NCBI GenBank assembly: GCA_031287135.1 | Contig: JAITTK010000074.1 | Coordinates: 1 to 13,043, forward strand | Reading direction: 5' to 3' | DNA length: 13,043 bases | Source: Candidatus Methanoplasma reticulitermitis | GTDB lineage: Archaea > Thermoplasmatota > Thermoplasmata > Methanomassiliicoccales > Methanomethylophilaceae | Shown: in pieces, positions 1 to 6,834 of the stretch | How positions within the stretch are numbered: the stretch's first letter is position 1 | Layout: each line of letters begins with the position of its first letter | The notes under the pieces: generated by a model | Seen by the model: the letters and a program-made list of their open reading frames with translations, nothing else | Told to the model about the DNA's origin: nothing | Databases searched by the model: none | Position numbers and translations under genes: made by a program

Positions 1-566
1 TACCTTCGGACAAGATCGGTATTGTCGAAAAGATGATATCGGAAGGCAGATCCGTCGCGTTCGTCGGGGACGGTATCAACGATGCGCCCTCCCTGGCACG
101 TTCTGATGTCGGTATCGCGATGGGGGCCATGGGATCGGATGCCGCGATCGAGGCCGCTGACATAGTGATAATGGACGACATGCCGTCAAAGGTCCCGCTG
201 GCGATCAGAATAGCGAAGAAGACCAGACTGATCGCGATGGAGAACATCGTCTTCGCCCTCGGGATCAAAGCCATGTTCCTCATGCTCGGAGCCTTCGGGC
301 ACATATCGATGGTGGAGGCGATCTTCGCGGATGTCGGTGTCTCCGTCATAGCGATCCTGAATTCGATACGCACATTGAGAACGCCCGGTATCCGACCGGG
401 ACTGCGGGGGCCGACCTTGCGGCGCAGCGGCGGTGTTGCACAAGAATCAAGTAATGATCCCCCGATACGCCATTATGGCAGAAAAGAAAAGCGCGGGACA
501 GAAACTGGAAGAAAAGCGTCTGATGAAGGCCAGGAACCTGGGGGAATCGGACGGGTCGCTCCTTGA
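1..566 (+). CDS. Heavy-metal-translocating P1B-type ATPase (Zn/Cd/Pb class), C-terminal part, 5' end outside window
   Basis: This is the 3' end of a metal-exporting P-type ATPase, an inner-membrane pump that hydrolyses ATP to move soft or transition metal ions. The reading frame is open from base 3. It carries the hinge motif GDGINDAP (about bases 78-101) of the P domain and then the last two membrane helices. The helix-7-like segment has LGIK and the helix-8-like segment has FADVG. The Lys and Asp there correspond to the residues that mark the ZntA/CadA (Zn2+/Cd2+/Pb2+) class, so I favour that class over copper. The recognisable protein ends at SIRTLR (to base 380), where ZntA/CadA relatives usually stop. 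The frame then runs on for 61 Arg/Gly/Pro-rich residues that resemble no domain and overlap the next gene by 92 bp. A lost stop codon or small indel is likely. The ion is inferred. Confidence 0.93.
   Translation, partial: PSDKIGIVEKMISEGRSVAFVGDGINDAPSLARSDVGIAMGAMGSDAAIEAADIVIMDDMPSKVPLAIRIAKKTRLIAMENIVFALGIKAMFLMLGAFGHISMVEAIFADVGVSVIAILNSIRTLRTPGIRPGLRGPTLRRSGGVAQESSNDPPIRHYGRKEKRGTETGRKASDEGQEPGGIGRVAP
384..400 (+). repeat. Perfect 6-bp inverted repeat just after the ATPase core
   Basis: CCCGGT (384-389) and ACCGGG (395-400) can form a 6-bp GC-rich stem with a 5-nt loop. It begins 3 bp after the last recognisable ATPase codon, where an intergenic region would be expected. No T-tract follows, so it is not a typical archaeal terminator. 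It could be an RNA processing or stability element, or chance in GC-rich DNA. Confidence 0.4.
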
Positions 567-1887
567 ACAGGCGATGGGCTTCTGTGAAGAATATAAGAAG
601 TTCCTTTGCAACAAGACGGAGAGGGAGGTCGTGGATTACGCCCTTCCGATACTGAAGGAAAGGGGATACAAGGAGTTCACGCTCGGTAAGAAGTACCGTC
701 CCGGCGAGAAGATATACATGAACAACCGGGATAAGGCCCTAATAATGGTGACCGTGGGCAAGAGGCCAGTATCCGACGGTCTGAGGATAGGCGTGAGCCA
801 CACGGACAGCCCGAGACTGGATTTCAAACCCAACCCTCTGTTCGAGGATACGGACATGGCGTACTTCAAAACGCACTACTACGGTGGCATAAAGAAGTAT
901 CAGTGGGCCGCTATACCGCTCTCGCTCCGCGGCGTGATCTCCCTCAAAAACGGGAAGACCGTCAGGGTGAAGATAGGAGAGGATGACGGGGACCCCGTGT
1001 TCTGCGTGACAGACCTGCTCCCTCATCTGGCGATGAACCAGATGAAAAAACCCGCCCCGGACATAATAGAGGGGGAACAGCTGAACATACTTGTGGGATG
1101 CTGGCCGTTCGGGGATGATAAGGTCTCGGGTAAAGTGAAACTGAACATAATGAACATACTCTTCGAGAAATACGGTATAACCGAGAAGGACTTCCTGACG
1201 GCGGAGCTATGTGCGGTGCCTGCATTCAAGCCCGCGGACATGGGATTCGACAGATCGATGATCGGTTCATACGGTCAGGACGACAGTGCATGCGTTTTCA
1301 CCAGTTTCATGGCCGAACTGGAATCCAAAGACCCTGAATTCACCACGGTGACCGTGTTCGCCGACAAGGAGGAAACCGGATCGGACGGGAACACCGGGAT
1401 GAGATCGTTCTTCTTCAGGGATTTCCTTGAGGATTTCGTGTCCGCCTACGGGCTCCAGGTGCGGCATGTGCTCAAGAAGTCCATGTGCCTGTCATGCGAT
1501 GTCAATGCGGCCATCGATCCGGCGTTCGGGGATGTGTTCGAAAGAAACAACTGTTCTTTCCTGAACCGCGGACCCGTTGTATCGAAGTATACCGGAAGCA
1601 GAGGGAAATATTCCACGAACGATGCTTCGGCGGAAACCATGTGCTTCCTCAGGGACATACTCGACGATGCGGGCATACCGTGGCAGGTGGGGGAACTCGG
1701 CAAGGTGGACATCGGGGGCGGCGGTACCATAGCATCCGAGATCTCACTTCACAACCTCGACACCGTGGATATGGGGGTGCCGGTACTGTCTATGCACTCA
1801 CCGTTCGAAGTCACATCGAAAACGGATGTGTATCTTTTGTATAAGGCAATCCTTGCCTTTTACAAAAGCAAACTGGAGAAAAACTGA
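475..1887 (+). CDS. M18 family zinc aminopeptidase (aminopeptidase 1 type)
   Basis: This is a cytoplasmic metallo-aminopeptidase that removes N-terminal residues from peptides, probably for peptide turnover. At 470 residues it is full length for the family. The dinuclear metal and catalytic residues are visible: HTDSP (H109, D111), GQDD (D269/D270), the catalytic pair in DKEE (E299/E300), SCDV (D342) and MHSPFE (H441). The segments KTHYYGGIKKY, GARGKYSTNDA-like and LGKVDIGGGGT closely match what I remember of the Thermotoga aminopeptidase 1. I chose the ATG at 475 because the N-terminus then matches relatives in length. An in-frame ATG at 454 and GTG at 433 are also open, and neither has a clear ribosome binding site. 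It lies downstream of the ATPase in the same direction, and no obvious promoter lies between them. Substrate preference cannot be read from sequence. Confidence 0.96.
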   Translation: MAEKKSAGQKLEEKRLMKARNLGESDGSLLEQAMGFCEEYKKFLCNKTEREVVDYALPILKERGYKEFTLGKKYRPGEKIYMNNRDKALIMVTVGKRPVSDGLRIGVSHTDSPRLDFKPNPLFEDTDMAYFKTHYYGGIKKYQWAAIPLSLRGVISLKNGKTVRVKIGEDDGDPVFCVTDLLPHLAMNQMKKPAPDIIEGEQLNILVGCWPFGDDKVSGKVKLNIMNILFEKYGITEKDFLTAELCAVPAFKPADMGFDRSMIGSYGQDDSACVFTSFMAELESKDPEFTTVTVFADKEETGSDGNTGMRSFFFRDFLEDFVSAYGLQVRHVLKKSMCLSCDVNAAIDPAFGDVFERNNCSFLNRGPVVSKYTGSRGKYSTNDASAETMCFLRDILDDAGIPWQVGELGKVDIGGGGTIASEISLHNLDTVDMGVPVLSMHSPFEVTSKTDVYLLYKAILAFYKSKLEKN

Positions 1888-1905
1888 GCTTCGGCTCATT
1901 TTTTT
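1885..1905. terminator. Shared bidirectional terminator hairpin containing both stop codons
   Basis: TGAGC-TTCG-GCTCA (1885-1898) is a perfect 5-bp stem with a UUCG tetraloop, followed by seven T residues (1899-1905) on the + strand. On the minus strand the stem is followed by C then five T (complement of 1880-1884). The first three bases of the left arm are the TGA of the M18 gene. The last three of the right arm are, on the minus strand, the TGA of the methyltransferase gene. The hairpin therefore probably ends transcription from both sides. Confidence 0.75.
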
Positions 1906-2651
1906 ATTCCCAGATAAATATTCACGGCCCCCATCGACTTGACAAAATACCGGGCATCGTCGAACCCCGCCTCCGTGAATTTTTCCGTCATCTCCTTGCC
2001 CTTCGGGAACCCCTCCACTGATGATGTTAACCATCCGTATGCGGTGTATTTCCCGTCTATCGGCTCTCCCTTGTCATATTTCCTGCCGAGTCTCGATACC
2101 CTGTGTTTCATGTACAGTTCATAGAAGAGCCTTATCACCCTGTTGTCCGGTTTCGACAGTTCCGCCACAACGGCCCTGCCTCCGGGTTTGAGGACCCTGT
2201 ACATCTCGTCGATGGCCTTCTGCACATCGGTGACATTGCGCAGCATGTAACCGGATGTCACGATATCGAAAGAGTCGTCTCCGAATCGCAGCGATAGGGC
2301 GTCGCCCGTCTCGAACACCACTGGCTTGGGCAGATCCCTGCCCTTCATCTTCCTCTCCGCGTACTCCAGCATCTTAGGTGTGATGTCCACCCCGCGGACC
2401 TCCCCCCCGGTACCGGCCTTCTCGGAAAGGAGGAACGCTATCTCTCCGGTACCCGTCCCAACATCCAGACATTTTTTGCCATTGATGTCGCCGGCCTTTT
2501 TCATCATGAACCCGTGCCAACCCTTTATCATGCCCATCGACATCATATCATTCATTTCGTCATAGTATGATGCGATCTCCGTGAAGACATCTTTCACATA
2601 CTCCTCTTTGCCTTCGAACTGGGTGCCGTTAGGTCTGATATCCTCATTCAT
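1896..2651 (-). CDS. menG: UbiE/MenG-type SAM-dependent quinone C-methyltransferase
   Basis: This soluble class I methyltransferase of the UbiE/COQ5 family is expected to use S-adenosylmethionine to methylate the ring of a prenylated quinone precursor (demethylmenaquinone in bacteria). The protein has 251 residues, the normal length. Both family signatures are present: YDEMN...GW at 30-45 and RVLKPGG...ELS at 152-166. SAM motif I is LDVGTGTGE (62-70), with the acidic residue D89 in GVDIT after strand 2. A late FPKG motif near 215 is also family-like. The start codon overlaps the stop of the upstream menA-like gene as ATGA (2648-2651), so translation is coupled. The substrate in this organism is uncertain. 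A methanophenazine-like or other isoprenoid carrier is possible, because classical methanogens lack menaquinone. Confidence 0.92.
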   Translation of the reverse strand: MNEDIRPNGTQFEGKEEYVKDVFTEIASYYDEMNDMMSMGMIKGWHGFMMKKAGDINGKKCLDVGTGTGEIAFLLSEKAGTGGEVRGVDITPKMLEYAERKMKGRDLPKPVVFETGDALSLRFGDDSFDIVTSGYMLRNVTDVQKAIDEMYRVLKPGGRAVVAELSKPDNRVIRLFYELYMKHRVSRLGRKYDKGEPIDGKYTAYGWLTSSVEGFPKGKEMTEKFTEAGFDDARYFVKSMGAVNIYLGIKK

Positions 2652-3568
2652 ATGATCGGCCCCGTGATTGCATACTGTCCTATTAAGTATCCCGCCACCA
2701 GCAGAAGCCCGAAATGCCAGTTCATCCTGAATGAAAGGGGCACCAGCAACCTGCTGTTCCTCTTGTCTGTTGACGCCTTCTTACTGTTTTCGATCAATAC
2801 GTGCATATCGGCCAGTGAAAGGAACGCTATGCCGCACAGCCATGGGATCGTCTGCGCGAACAGAAGAACCAGTAATATCGGGAAGGCCATGCCGTTCAGC
2901 AGGATGTACAGTCTTAGACTGCCGTCATATGACAGCATGCTCGACGCTGTCCTCACGCCTGCCCTCCTGTCCTCGTGGTAATCTCTCGTCTCGTTCCCGC
3001 TCAATACAGCGGTTATGAGGAACGCGTTCGGCAGAGACATCAGCAAGACCTCGTAGGATAACGACCCGGACATCACGAAGTATGTGCCCATCGGCATGAG
3101 CATGCCCATCATCAGGAATACGCTCACGAGTCCCATCGCATGATATTTGTAAGATATGCCCACGGTGTACAAACCGGCCCCGGCGATACCTAACATGCCG
3201 AACACCAATATCCCCCAGCCGATATACCATATGAACACGAGTCCGCACAGAGCGGTTATACCGAGACACGCCAACCCGACCGACAGAACGGATCCGGGCC
3301 TCAGGGTCCCCGTGACCAGCTCCGGGGATCTTGACTCGTTTTCCGCAGTGTCCGTCCCTTTTACAAAATCACCGTATGTGTTCAGGAGGTTCGCCGCGGA
3401 CTGAAGAAGACAGCCGCAGGCGAGGACCATCAGGAAGATCCACCAGTTGAAGTACCCGTCGTGGTACGAGACGGCCCCCCCTATGAGCACCGGTATGACG
3501 GCACCGTGCAGAGACCACGGCCTAAATGCGTTGTACCACCCCGACCTGACGGGTTTCACATCTTCCAT
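2648..3568 (-). CDS. menA: UbiA-superfamily prenyltransferase, MenA-like
   Basis: This integral membrane prenyltransferase attaches a polyprenyl chain to an aromatic ring. The MenA branch uses 1,4-dihydroxy-2-naphthoate. It has 306 residues and about eight hydrophobic helices. The first Asp-rich site reads QSAANLLNTYGDFVKGTD (about 56-73), the family NxxxDxxxGxD pattern. The second reads SGNETRDYHEDRRAG (about 190-204), the NxxRDxxxDxxAG pattern. Between them lies a MenA-like YKYHAMG...GTYFV stretch. A TATA-like box about 28 bp before the ATG suggests a leaderless transcript that continues into menG through a 4-bp ATGA overlap. Co-transcription with a UbiE/MenG enzyme supports a role in a lipid quinone or quinone-like electron carrier. 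No other men, mqn or ubi genes lie in the window. Aromatic substrate and chain length are not inferable. Confidence 0.9.
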   Translation of the reverse strand: MEDVKPVRSGWYNAFRPWSLHGAVIPVLIGGAVSYHDGYFNWWIFLMVLACGCLLQSAANLLNTYGDFVKGTDTAENESRSPELVTGTLRPGSVLSVGLACLGITALCGLVFIWYIGWGILVFGMLGIAGAGLYTVGISYKYHAMGLVSVFLMMGMLMPMGTYFVMSGSLSYEVLLMSLPNAFLITAVLSGNETRDYHEDRRAGVRTASSMLSYDGSLRLYILLNGMAFPILLVLLFAQTIPWLCGIAFLSLADMHVLIENSKKASTDKRNSRLLVPLSFRMNWHFGLLLVAGYLIGQYAITGPII

Positions 3569-3590
3569 TGAGGACTCGGATTGTGTGAAA

Positions 3591-3603
3591 TGTTATTTAG
3601 ATT
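3591..3603 (-). promoter_or_regulatory. Putative TATA box for the menA-menG operon
   Basis: On the minus strand the sequence reads AATCTAAATAACA, centred about 28 bp upstream of the menA ATG. This is the spacing expected for an archaeal box A serving a leaderless or near-leaderless mRNA. No Shine-Dalgarno sequence is visible before the ATG. Confidence 0.55.
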
Positions 3604-3665
3604 ATGCGAGAACGGCGGAAGACCGCGGCCTCTGTTTTCTCCACTCGTATACGTATGTCCAAATC

Positions 3666-3681
3666 GTCTGGTCATCAGACC
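3666..3681. repeat. Small inverted repeat upstream of the transporter TATA box
   Basis: GTCTG (3666-3670), spacer GTCAT, CAGAC (3676-3680). The overlapping GGTC-ATCA-GACC (3670-3681) is an alternative reading. It lies about 14 bp upstream of the transporter's TATA-like box in the 154-bp divergent gap (3569-3722), a place where an operator or activator site could be. Apart from this and the two promoters I see nothing in that gap. Confidence 0.3.
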
Positions 3682-3693
3682 GATGTGGATAAT

Positions 3694-3703
3694 TTCATAT
3701 ATT
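3694..3703 (+). promoter_or_regulatory. Putative TATA box for the BASS-family transporter
   Basis: TTCATATATT is centred about 25 bp before the ATG at 3723. This fits an archaeal box A with transcription starting at or next to the start codon. No Shine-Dalgarno sequence is evident. Confidence 0.55.
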
Positions 3704-3722
3704 CCCCGCATATCCGAATTGC

Positions 3723-4742
3723 ATGAACCTGACATTGAAACTTGTTACAAGCAGCGCGTTCATGATGTGTTTGGCTGTCATCGTCTCGTTGACCACCAAC
3801 TTCTCGGGGGTTCTTGCCGATACTTTCTCCGCGACGGGGATGCTGAACTCCGATATGCGCAGCAAGCTCACGATCTTCTTTTTGGCAGTTATGATGACCA
3901 TATCACTATCCAGGATCCCCAGCAAAAATCTGAGTCCGACAGAGGACCCCAAGGCCCTCATCCGCGGAATTATGATGGGGCTTCTGATCCCTTCACTGAT
4001 ACCTATCGCGGGATTCCTGATCGTCACGGCATGGATGCCGGATTACGAGACATACTCATGGGGGCTCGTATTCATAGCCGCGACACCGTTCGCGGCATCC
4101 GTGGCACCCCTCTCGCTTATCCTGAGAGGGGATATGGTACATGCCGCCAGATGCACCATATATGTGTACATGGCCGCACTGCTGTGGATACCTTTCATCG
4201 TCTGGATACTCATCGGGAGGTATGTGGAGATGAGCGGCCTTGCCATCACCGTGTTCGAGGTGATCGGGATACCGATAATAGTCTCAAGATTCCTCACATG
4301 GGTGAAAATCGACAAGACCGTGATGGCGGTCGTCCTCAACTGCACCATATTCTTCCTTATCTGGCTCTCCGCAAGTGCTGCGAACTTCAAAAGTGCCGGG
4401 TTGGGAATACTCGCAGTGTTCCTCGTCATTGCCGCGGTCAGATCGTTCGGCCTTGGCCTGATCGTGGACCGCGGAGAGAAGAAGTTCGGCATAGTTTGGT
4501 CGCAGAGGGTCACGGATGTGCTGATGGCATCATACAAGAACAAGGGGATAGCCATTGCCCTCTGTACGGGCGTACTCGTGGGGCCTGTGGTGGGGGATGC
4601 GATGGTCGCGATAACCGCATCGATCGTCGCCGAGGTGCTCTGGGTGGCATTCATGGATTCTGTTCTGTTCTCGAAAAAGAGGATGCAGCGCGAGATTGGG
4701 GCGGAGGGATCAGAACCCGGTGATCCTCAGGTTCTTCCTTGA
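3723..4742 (+). CDS. BASS-type (bile acid:sodium symporter / ACR3-like) membrane transporter
   Basis: This polytopic membrane protein of 339 residues has about ten hydrophobic segments (roughly 8-28, 49-63, 82-103, 113-135, 144-166, 171-190, 200-218, 226-246, 274-292 and 293-315). The best family clue is FIAATPFAASVAPLSLILRG followed by D (117-137), which matches the BASS pattern of a small-residue helix ending in GD. A second is KNKGIAIAL (272-280), resembling the conserved N-x-G-(L/I)-A-(I/L)-A helix. Family members move organic anions, often with Na+, and the related ACR3 clade exports arsenite. The substrate here cannot be assigned. The gene is monocistronic, and its last 33 bp overlap the 3' end of the convergent DUF1848 gene. 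The hydrophilic tail after residue 316 falls partly in that overlap. Confidence 0.75.
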   Translation: MNLTLKLVTSSAFMMCLAVIVSLTTNFSGVLADTFSATGMLNSDMRSKLTIFFLAVMMTISLSRIPSKNLSPTEDPKALIRGIMMGLLIPSLIPIAGFLIVTAWMPDYETYSWGLVFIAATPFAASVAPLSLILRGDMVHAARCTIYVYMAALLWIPFIVWILIGRYVEMSGLAITVFEVIGIPIIVSRFLTWVKIDKTVMAVVLNCTIFFLIWLSASAANFKSAGLGILAVFLVIAAVRSFGLGLIVDRGEKKFGIVWSQRVTDVLMASYKNKGIAIALCTGVLVGPVVGDAMVAITASIVAEVLWVAFMDSVLFSKKRMQREIGAEGSEPGDPQVLP

Positions 4743-5633
4743 CGGAAGCTCCGTGACTGTGTCCGATTCCCTCAGCGTACCGAACAGCATCTCGCCGAGG
4801 GGGTCGTACACTTTCTGTTTTCTTGCATCGCCCGATCTGCGGTTCGCATAACAGTATATGCAGTCATGATCGCATGTGTCATATTCTCCTATGTCGATGT
4901 TTTTCACGCATCCGCACCCTTCCCTCAGCGGAGTCTGCATCTCTTCGAACGGTATGCCCATGTATCTCATAGTGTCTCTGTCTATGCATCCTCTTGACGG
5001 TATACCGTACCGGGAGAGGTCATGCTCCGAGCAACACAGGGTGAGTCCGATGCCGTTGGACTCCGCTATCTCCGAGAAGATCCCTCCTATTCCGCATGCC
5101 TCCTCGTGCGTGACGGTGCGCACTATCCCTTTATCCTGCAGCCCTCTCAGTTTATCATGGATTTCGACAAAACTGAATATGCACCTCTCGGTATGACCGG
5201 CCAATTCTCTGCAGAGTACGTCGAACTTCCTCTGATGGAACTTCAGGTCGAACTTATCGTTCACGATCACGGGATCATATCTCCAGATCATCCTTTCCTT
5301 ACCTATGGCATCGGATATCGTCCTGAACGATTCCGCGATATCCGCTTTATCGGGCACCCCGGGTTCCATATCACGGCCATAGGGAGTCAGGGTTATCTGA
5401 AACCCCAGACTGATACTTCTCTCCGCAAGCTCATCTAGAAACGGCATCATTGGGCGGGGATCTTTTGTCATCAGCATCAGCAGGTCGAGATTGTTCTGTG
5501 TGAGGTCGACCCTGTGAACAACATCCTTTGCTATCGGGTTTCTCACAAGAGCATATCCGTCCCGGATCCGGTTCATCAGCCACTCCGAATGAAATGCGGG
5601 AATGTCCGTTCTCCGACTGGCGCAGACTATCAT
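4710..5633 (-). CDS. DUF1848 family protein with a C-terminal CxxxCxxC iron-sulfur (radical-SAM-like) motif
   Basis: The protein has 307 residues from the ATG at 5633. It begins MIVCASRRTDIPAF, the typical DUF1848 N-terminus, so I prefer this start to the in-frame ATG at 5660, which adds nine residues. Near the C-terminus it has CGC (240-242), then DIGEYDTC, then CDHDCIYC (C254, C258, C261) followed by YAN. This CxxxCxxC-Y arrangement is the radical SAM cluster pattern, but it sits at the C-terminal end instead of the N-terminal end. Further cysteines at 200, 201 and 216 could bind a second cluster. Biochemical function is unknown to me. The gene is divergent from ogt-alkD across a 53-bp gap and shares a possible bidirectional TATA element with it. 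A DNA-lesion or nucleic-acid role is a hypothesis from context and from resemblance to the spore photoproduct lyase CxxxCxYCY motif. Confidence 0.85.
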   Translation of the reverse strand: MIVCASRRTDIPAFHSEWLMNRIRDGYALVRNPIAKDVVHRVDLTQNNLDLLMLMTKDPRPMMPFLDELAERSISLGFQITLTPYGRDMEPGVPDKADIAESFRTISDAIGKERMIWRYDPVIVNDKFDLKFHQRKFDVLCRELAGHTERCIFSFVEIHDKLRGLQDKGIVRTVTHEEACGIGGIFSEIAESNGIGLTLCCSEHDLSRYGIPSRGCIDRDTMRYMGIPFEEMQTPLREGCGCVKNIDIGEYDTCDHDCIYCYANRRSGDARKQKVYDPLGEMLFGTLRESDTVTELPSRKNLRITGF

Positions 5634-5657
5634 AATTCCGCGGATACGATAGGAGGA

Positions 5658-5667
5658 CATAAGTATT
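5658..5667. promoter_or_regulatory. Possible bidirectional TATA element between the DUF1848 gene and ogt
   Basis: CATAAGTATT on the + strand (AATACTTATG on the minus strand) is centred about 25 bp before the ogt ATG (5687) and about 29 bp before the preferred DUF1848 ATG (5633). One AT-rich core may therefore serve both directions. A neighbouring A-tract (5671-5677) sits too close to the ogt start to act as its TATA box. Confidence 0.4.
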
Positions 5668-5686
5668 CTTAAAAAAATAACCTTTC

Positions 5687-6154
5687 ATGGCAGGCGGGAT
5701 ACATACATATGTTACCCTGATAGGGAAGGTGAGCATATCGGATGACGGAGAGGGCAACGTGGACGGGGTGTATCTACCTAACAGCAACCTACCTCTTCGG
5801 GATGACAGGGAGTGCCCGGTCATCGCCGAGACCGCAAGTCAGATAGATGAATATCTTGCCGGTAAACGGATGTCTTTCGACGTCCCCTTCGTCCTGAACG
5901 GTACGGATTTCCAGAAGAAGGTATGGAACGAGATCGGCAAGATCCCATATGGGGAGACGGCATCCTACAAAGACCTTGCCGGAAGGATCGGCAGTCCCGG
6001 CGCATACAGGGCGGTAGGCAATGCCTGCAATTCCAACCCAGTACCGCTCATCATACCCTGTCATAGGGTCGTAGCTTCGAACGGCATAGGCGGTTTCAGC
6101 AACGGACTCGTTCTGAAAAGGAAGATAATGGGAATCGAGGGAATAGAACTTTGA
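5687..6154 (+). CDS. ogt: Methylated-DNA--protein-cysteine S-methyltransferase (O6-alkylguanine repair)
   Basis: This suicide DNA repair protein transfers the alkyl group from O6-alkylguanine (or O4-alkylthymine) to its own cysteine. It has 155 residues, usual for the short archaeal and Ogt forms. The active-site motif IIPCHRV holds C125, H126 and R127. Upstream are the helix-turn-helix residues YGETASYKDLA (88-98) and the recognition helix YRAVGNACNSNP (107-118), with R108 as the likely finger arginine. After the active site, GGFSNGLVLKR matches the family's GGFxxGLxxKxxLL. The ATG at 5687 has no Shine-Dalgarno sequence and suits a leaderless mRNA. It is the first gene of a two-gene repair operon, and its TGA overlaps the TTG start of the alkD-like gene. 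Confidence 0.96.
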   Translation: MAGGIHTYVTLIGKVSISDDGEGNVDGVYLPNSNLPLRDDRECPVIAETASQIDEYLAGKRMSFDVPFVLNGTDFQKKVWNEIGKIPYGETASYKDLAGRIGSPGAYRAVGNACNSNPVPLIIPCHRVVASNGIGGFSNGLVLKRKIMGIEGIEL

Positions 6155-6834
6155 TCGATGTCAAAAAAGAACTCACGGAGAATATCGATCCCGGGTACAG
6201 GGAGTTCCATGCCAAGATAGTCCCGGGAACGGATGATATACTCGGAGTGAGGATGCCGGTCTTGAGGAGACTTGCAAAAAAGATCTGCGGGGACGACTGG
6301 ATGTCGTTCCTGGATGAGCCGGCGGGTTGCCATGAGGAACGTATGCTGAAGGCTTTGGTCATAGCTAATGCGAAGATGGGTTTCGACGAACGTTTGGGAC
6401 TCACTAAGATGTTCGTTCCTGAAGTGAGAAACTGGGCGGTCTGCGACATATTCTGCGGAGATTGGAAGGTGAAGAACGGACCGGACAAGGAGATCCTGTG
6501 GGATTACTGTCTGGACCTCATCGATACAAAGGATGAATTCGAGATGAGGATATCCGCGGTGATGATGCTGAATCATTTTCTGGACGATGAACACATAGAC
6601 GATGTGCTGAAAATTCTCACGAACAGACATCATGACGGCTACTATTACAGAATGGGGGCGGCGTGGACACTGTCGTATTGCTACATAAAATACCCTAAAA
6701 GAACCGAACCGATGCTGTTCCTCGATTCGTTGGACGACGATATCAGGAATAAGGCCATTCAGAAGATATCGGACTCGTTCAGGGTGAGCACGGAAGACAA
6801 GAAGAGACTGAAGGCGAAGAACAAGATCCGGTGA
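6151..6834 (+). CDS. AlkD-like DNA alkylation repair protein (HEAT-like repeat DNA glycosylase family)
   Basis: The family excises N3- and N7-alkylpurines with an all-helical HEAT-like scaffold. This protein has 227 residues, the usual length. NWAVCDIF holds W95 and D99, which fit the AlkD catalytic Trp/Asp pair. AAWTLSYCY holds W172, which fits the third aromatic residue of the active site. The tail NKAIQKISDSFRVS with a following Lys-rich end is also family-typical. Translation most likely starts at TTG (6151), overlapping the ogt stop as TTGA. A GAGGG at 6137-6141, nine bases upstream, can act as ribosome binding site. The next ATG (MPVLRR, residue 35) would remove conserved sequence. Coupling with ogt indicates a dedicated alkylation-damage operon. 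Its stop abuts the stop of the convergent gene with no spacer. Glycosylase activity is inferred, because some relatives are inactive. Confidence 0.9.
   Translation: MIDVKKELTENIDPGYREFHAKIVPGTDDILGVRMPVLRRLAKKICGDDWMSFLDEPAGCHEERMLKALVIANAKMGFDERLGLTKMFVPEVRNWAVCDIFCGDWKVKNGPDKEILWDYCLDLIDTKDEFEMRISAVMMLNHFLDDEHIDDVLKILTNRHHDGYYYRMGAAWTLSYCYIKYPKRTEPMLFLDSLDDDIRNKAIQKISDSFRVSTEDKKRLKAKNKIR

Noticed and set aside
3646..3656. CGTATACG / ATACGTAT palindromes between menA and the transporter
   Set aside because: They are short, overlapping alternations of purine and pyrimidine with no spacing relation to either TATA box; chance is enough.
4043..4654. 203-codon minus-strand frame rich in Thr, Ser, Ile and Ala
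   Set aside because: It is the shadow of the membrane transporter gene on the other strand, with no ribosome binding site or recognisable motif.
3581..4723. 380-codon + strand frame overlapping the transporter in another frame
   Set aside because: Its translation is rich in Arg, His and Asp with no domain, while the overlapping frame encodes a coherent multi-helix membrane protein preceded by a TATA box.
6061..6633. 190-codon minus-strand frame across ogt and the alkD-like gene
   Set aside because: It is antisense to two well-supported repair genes, and its protein has no recognisable domain.
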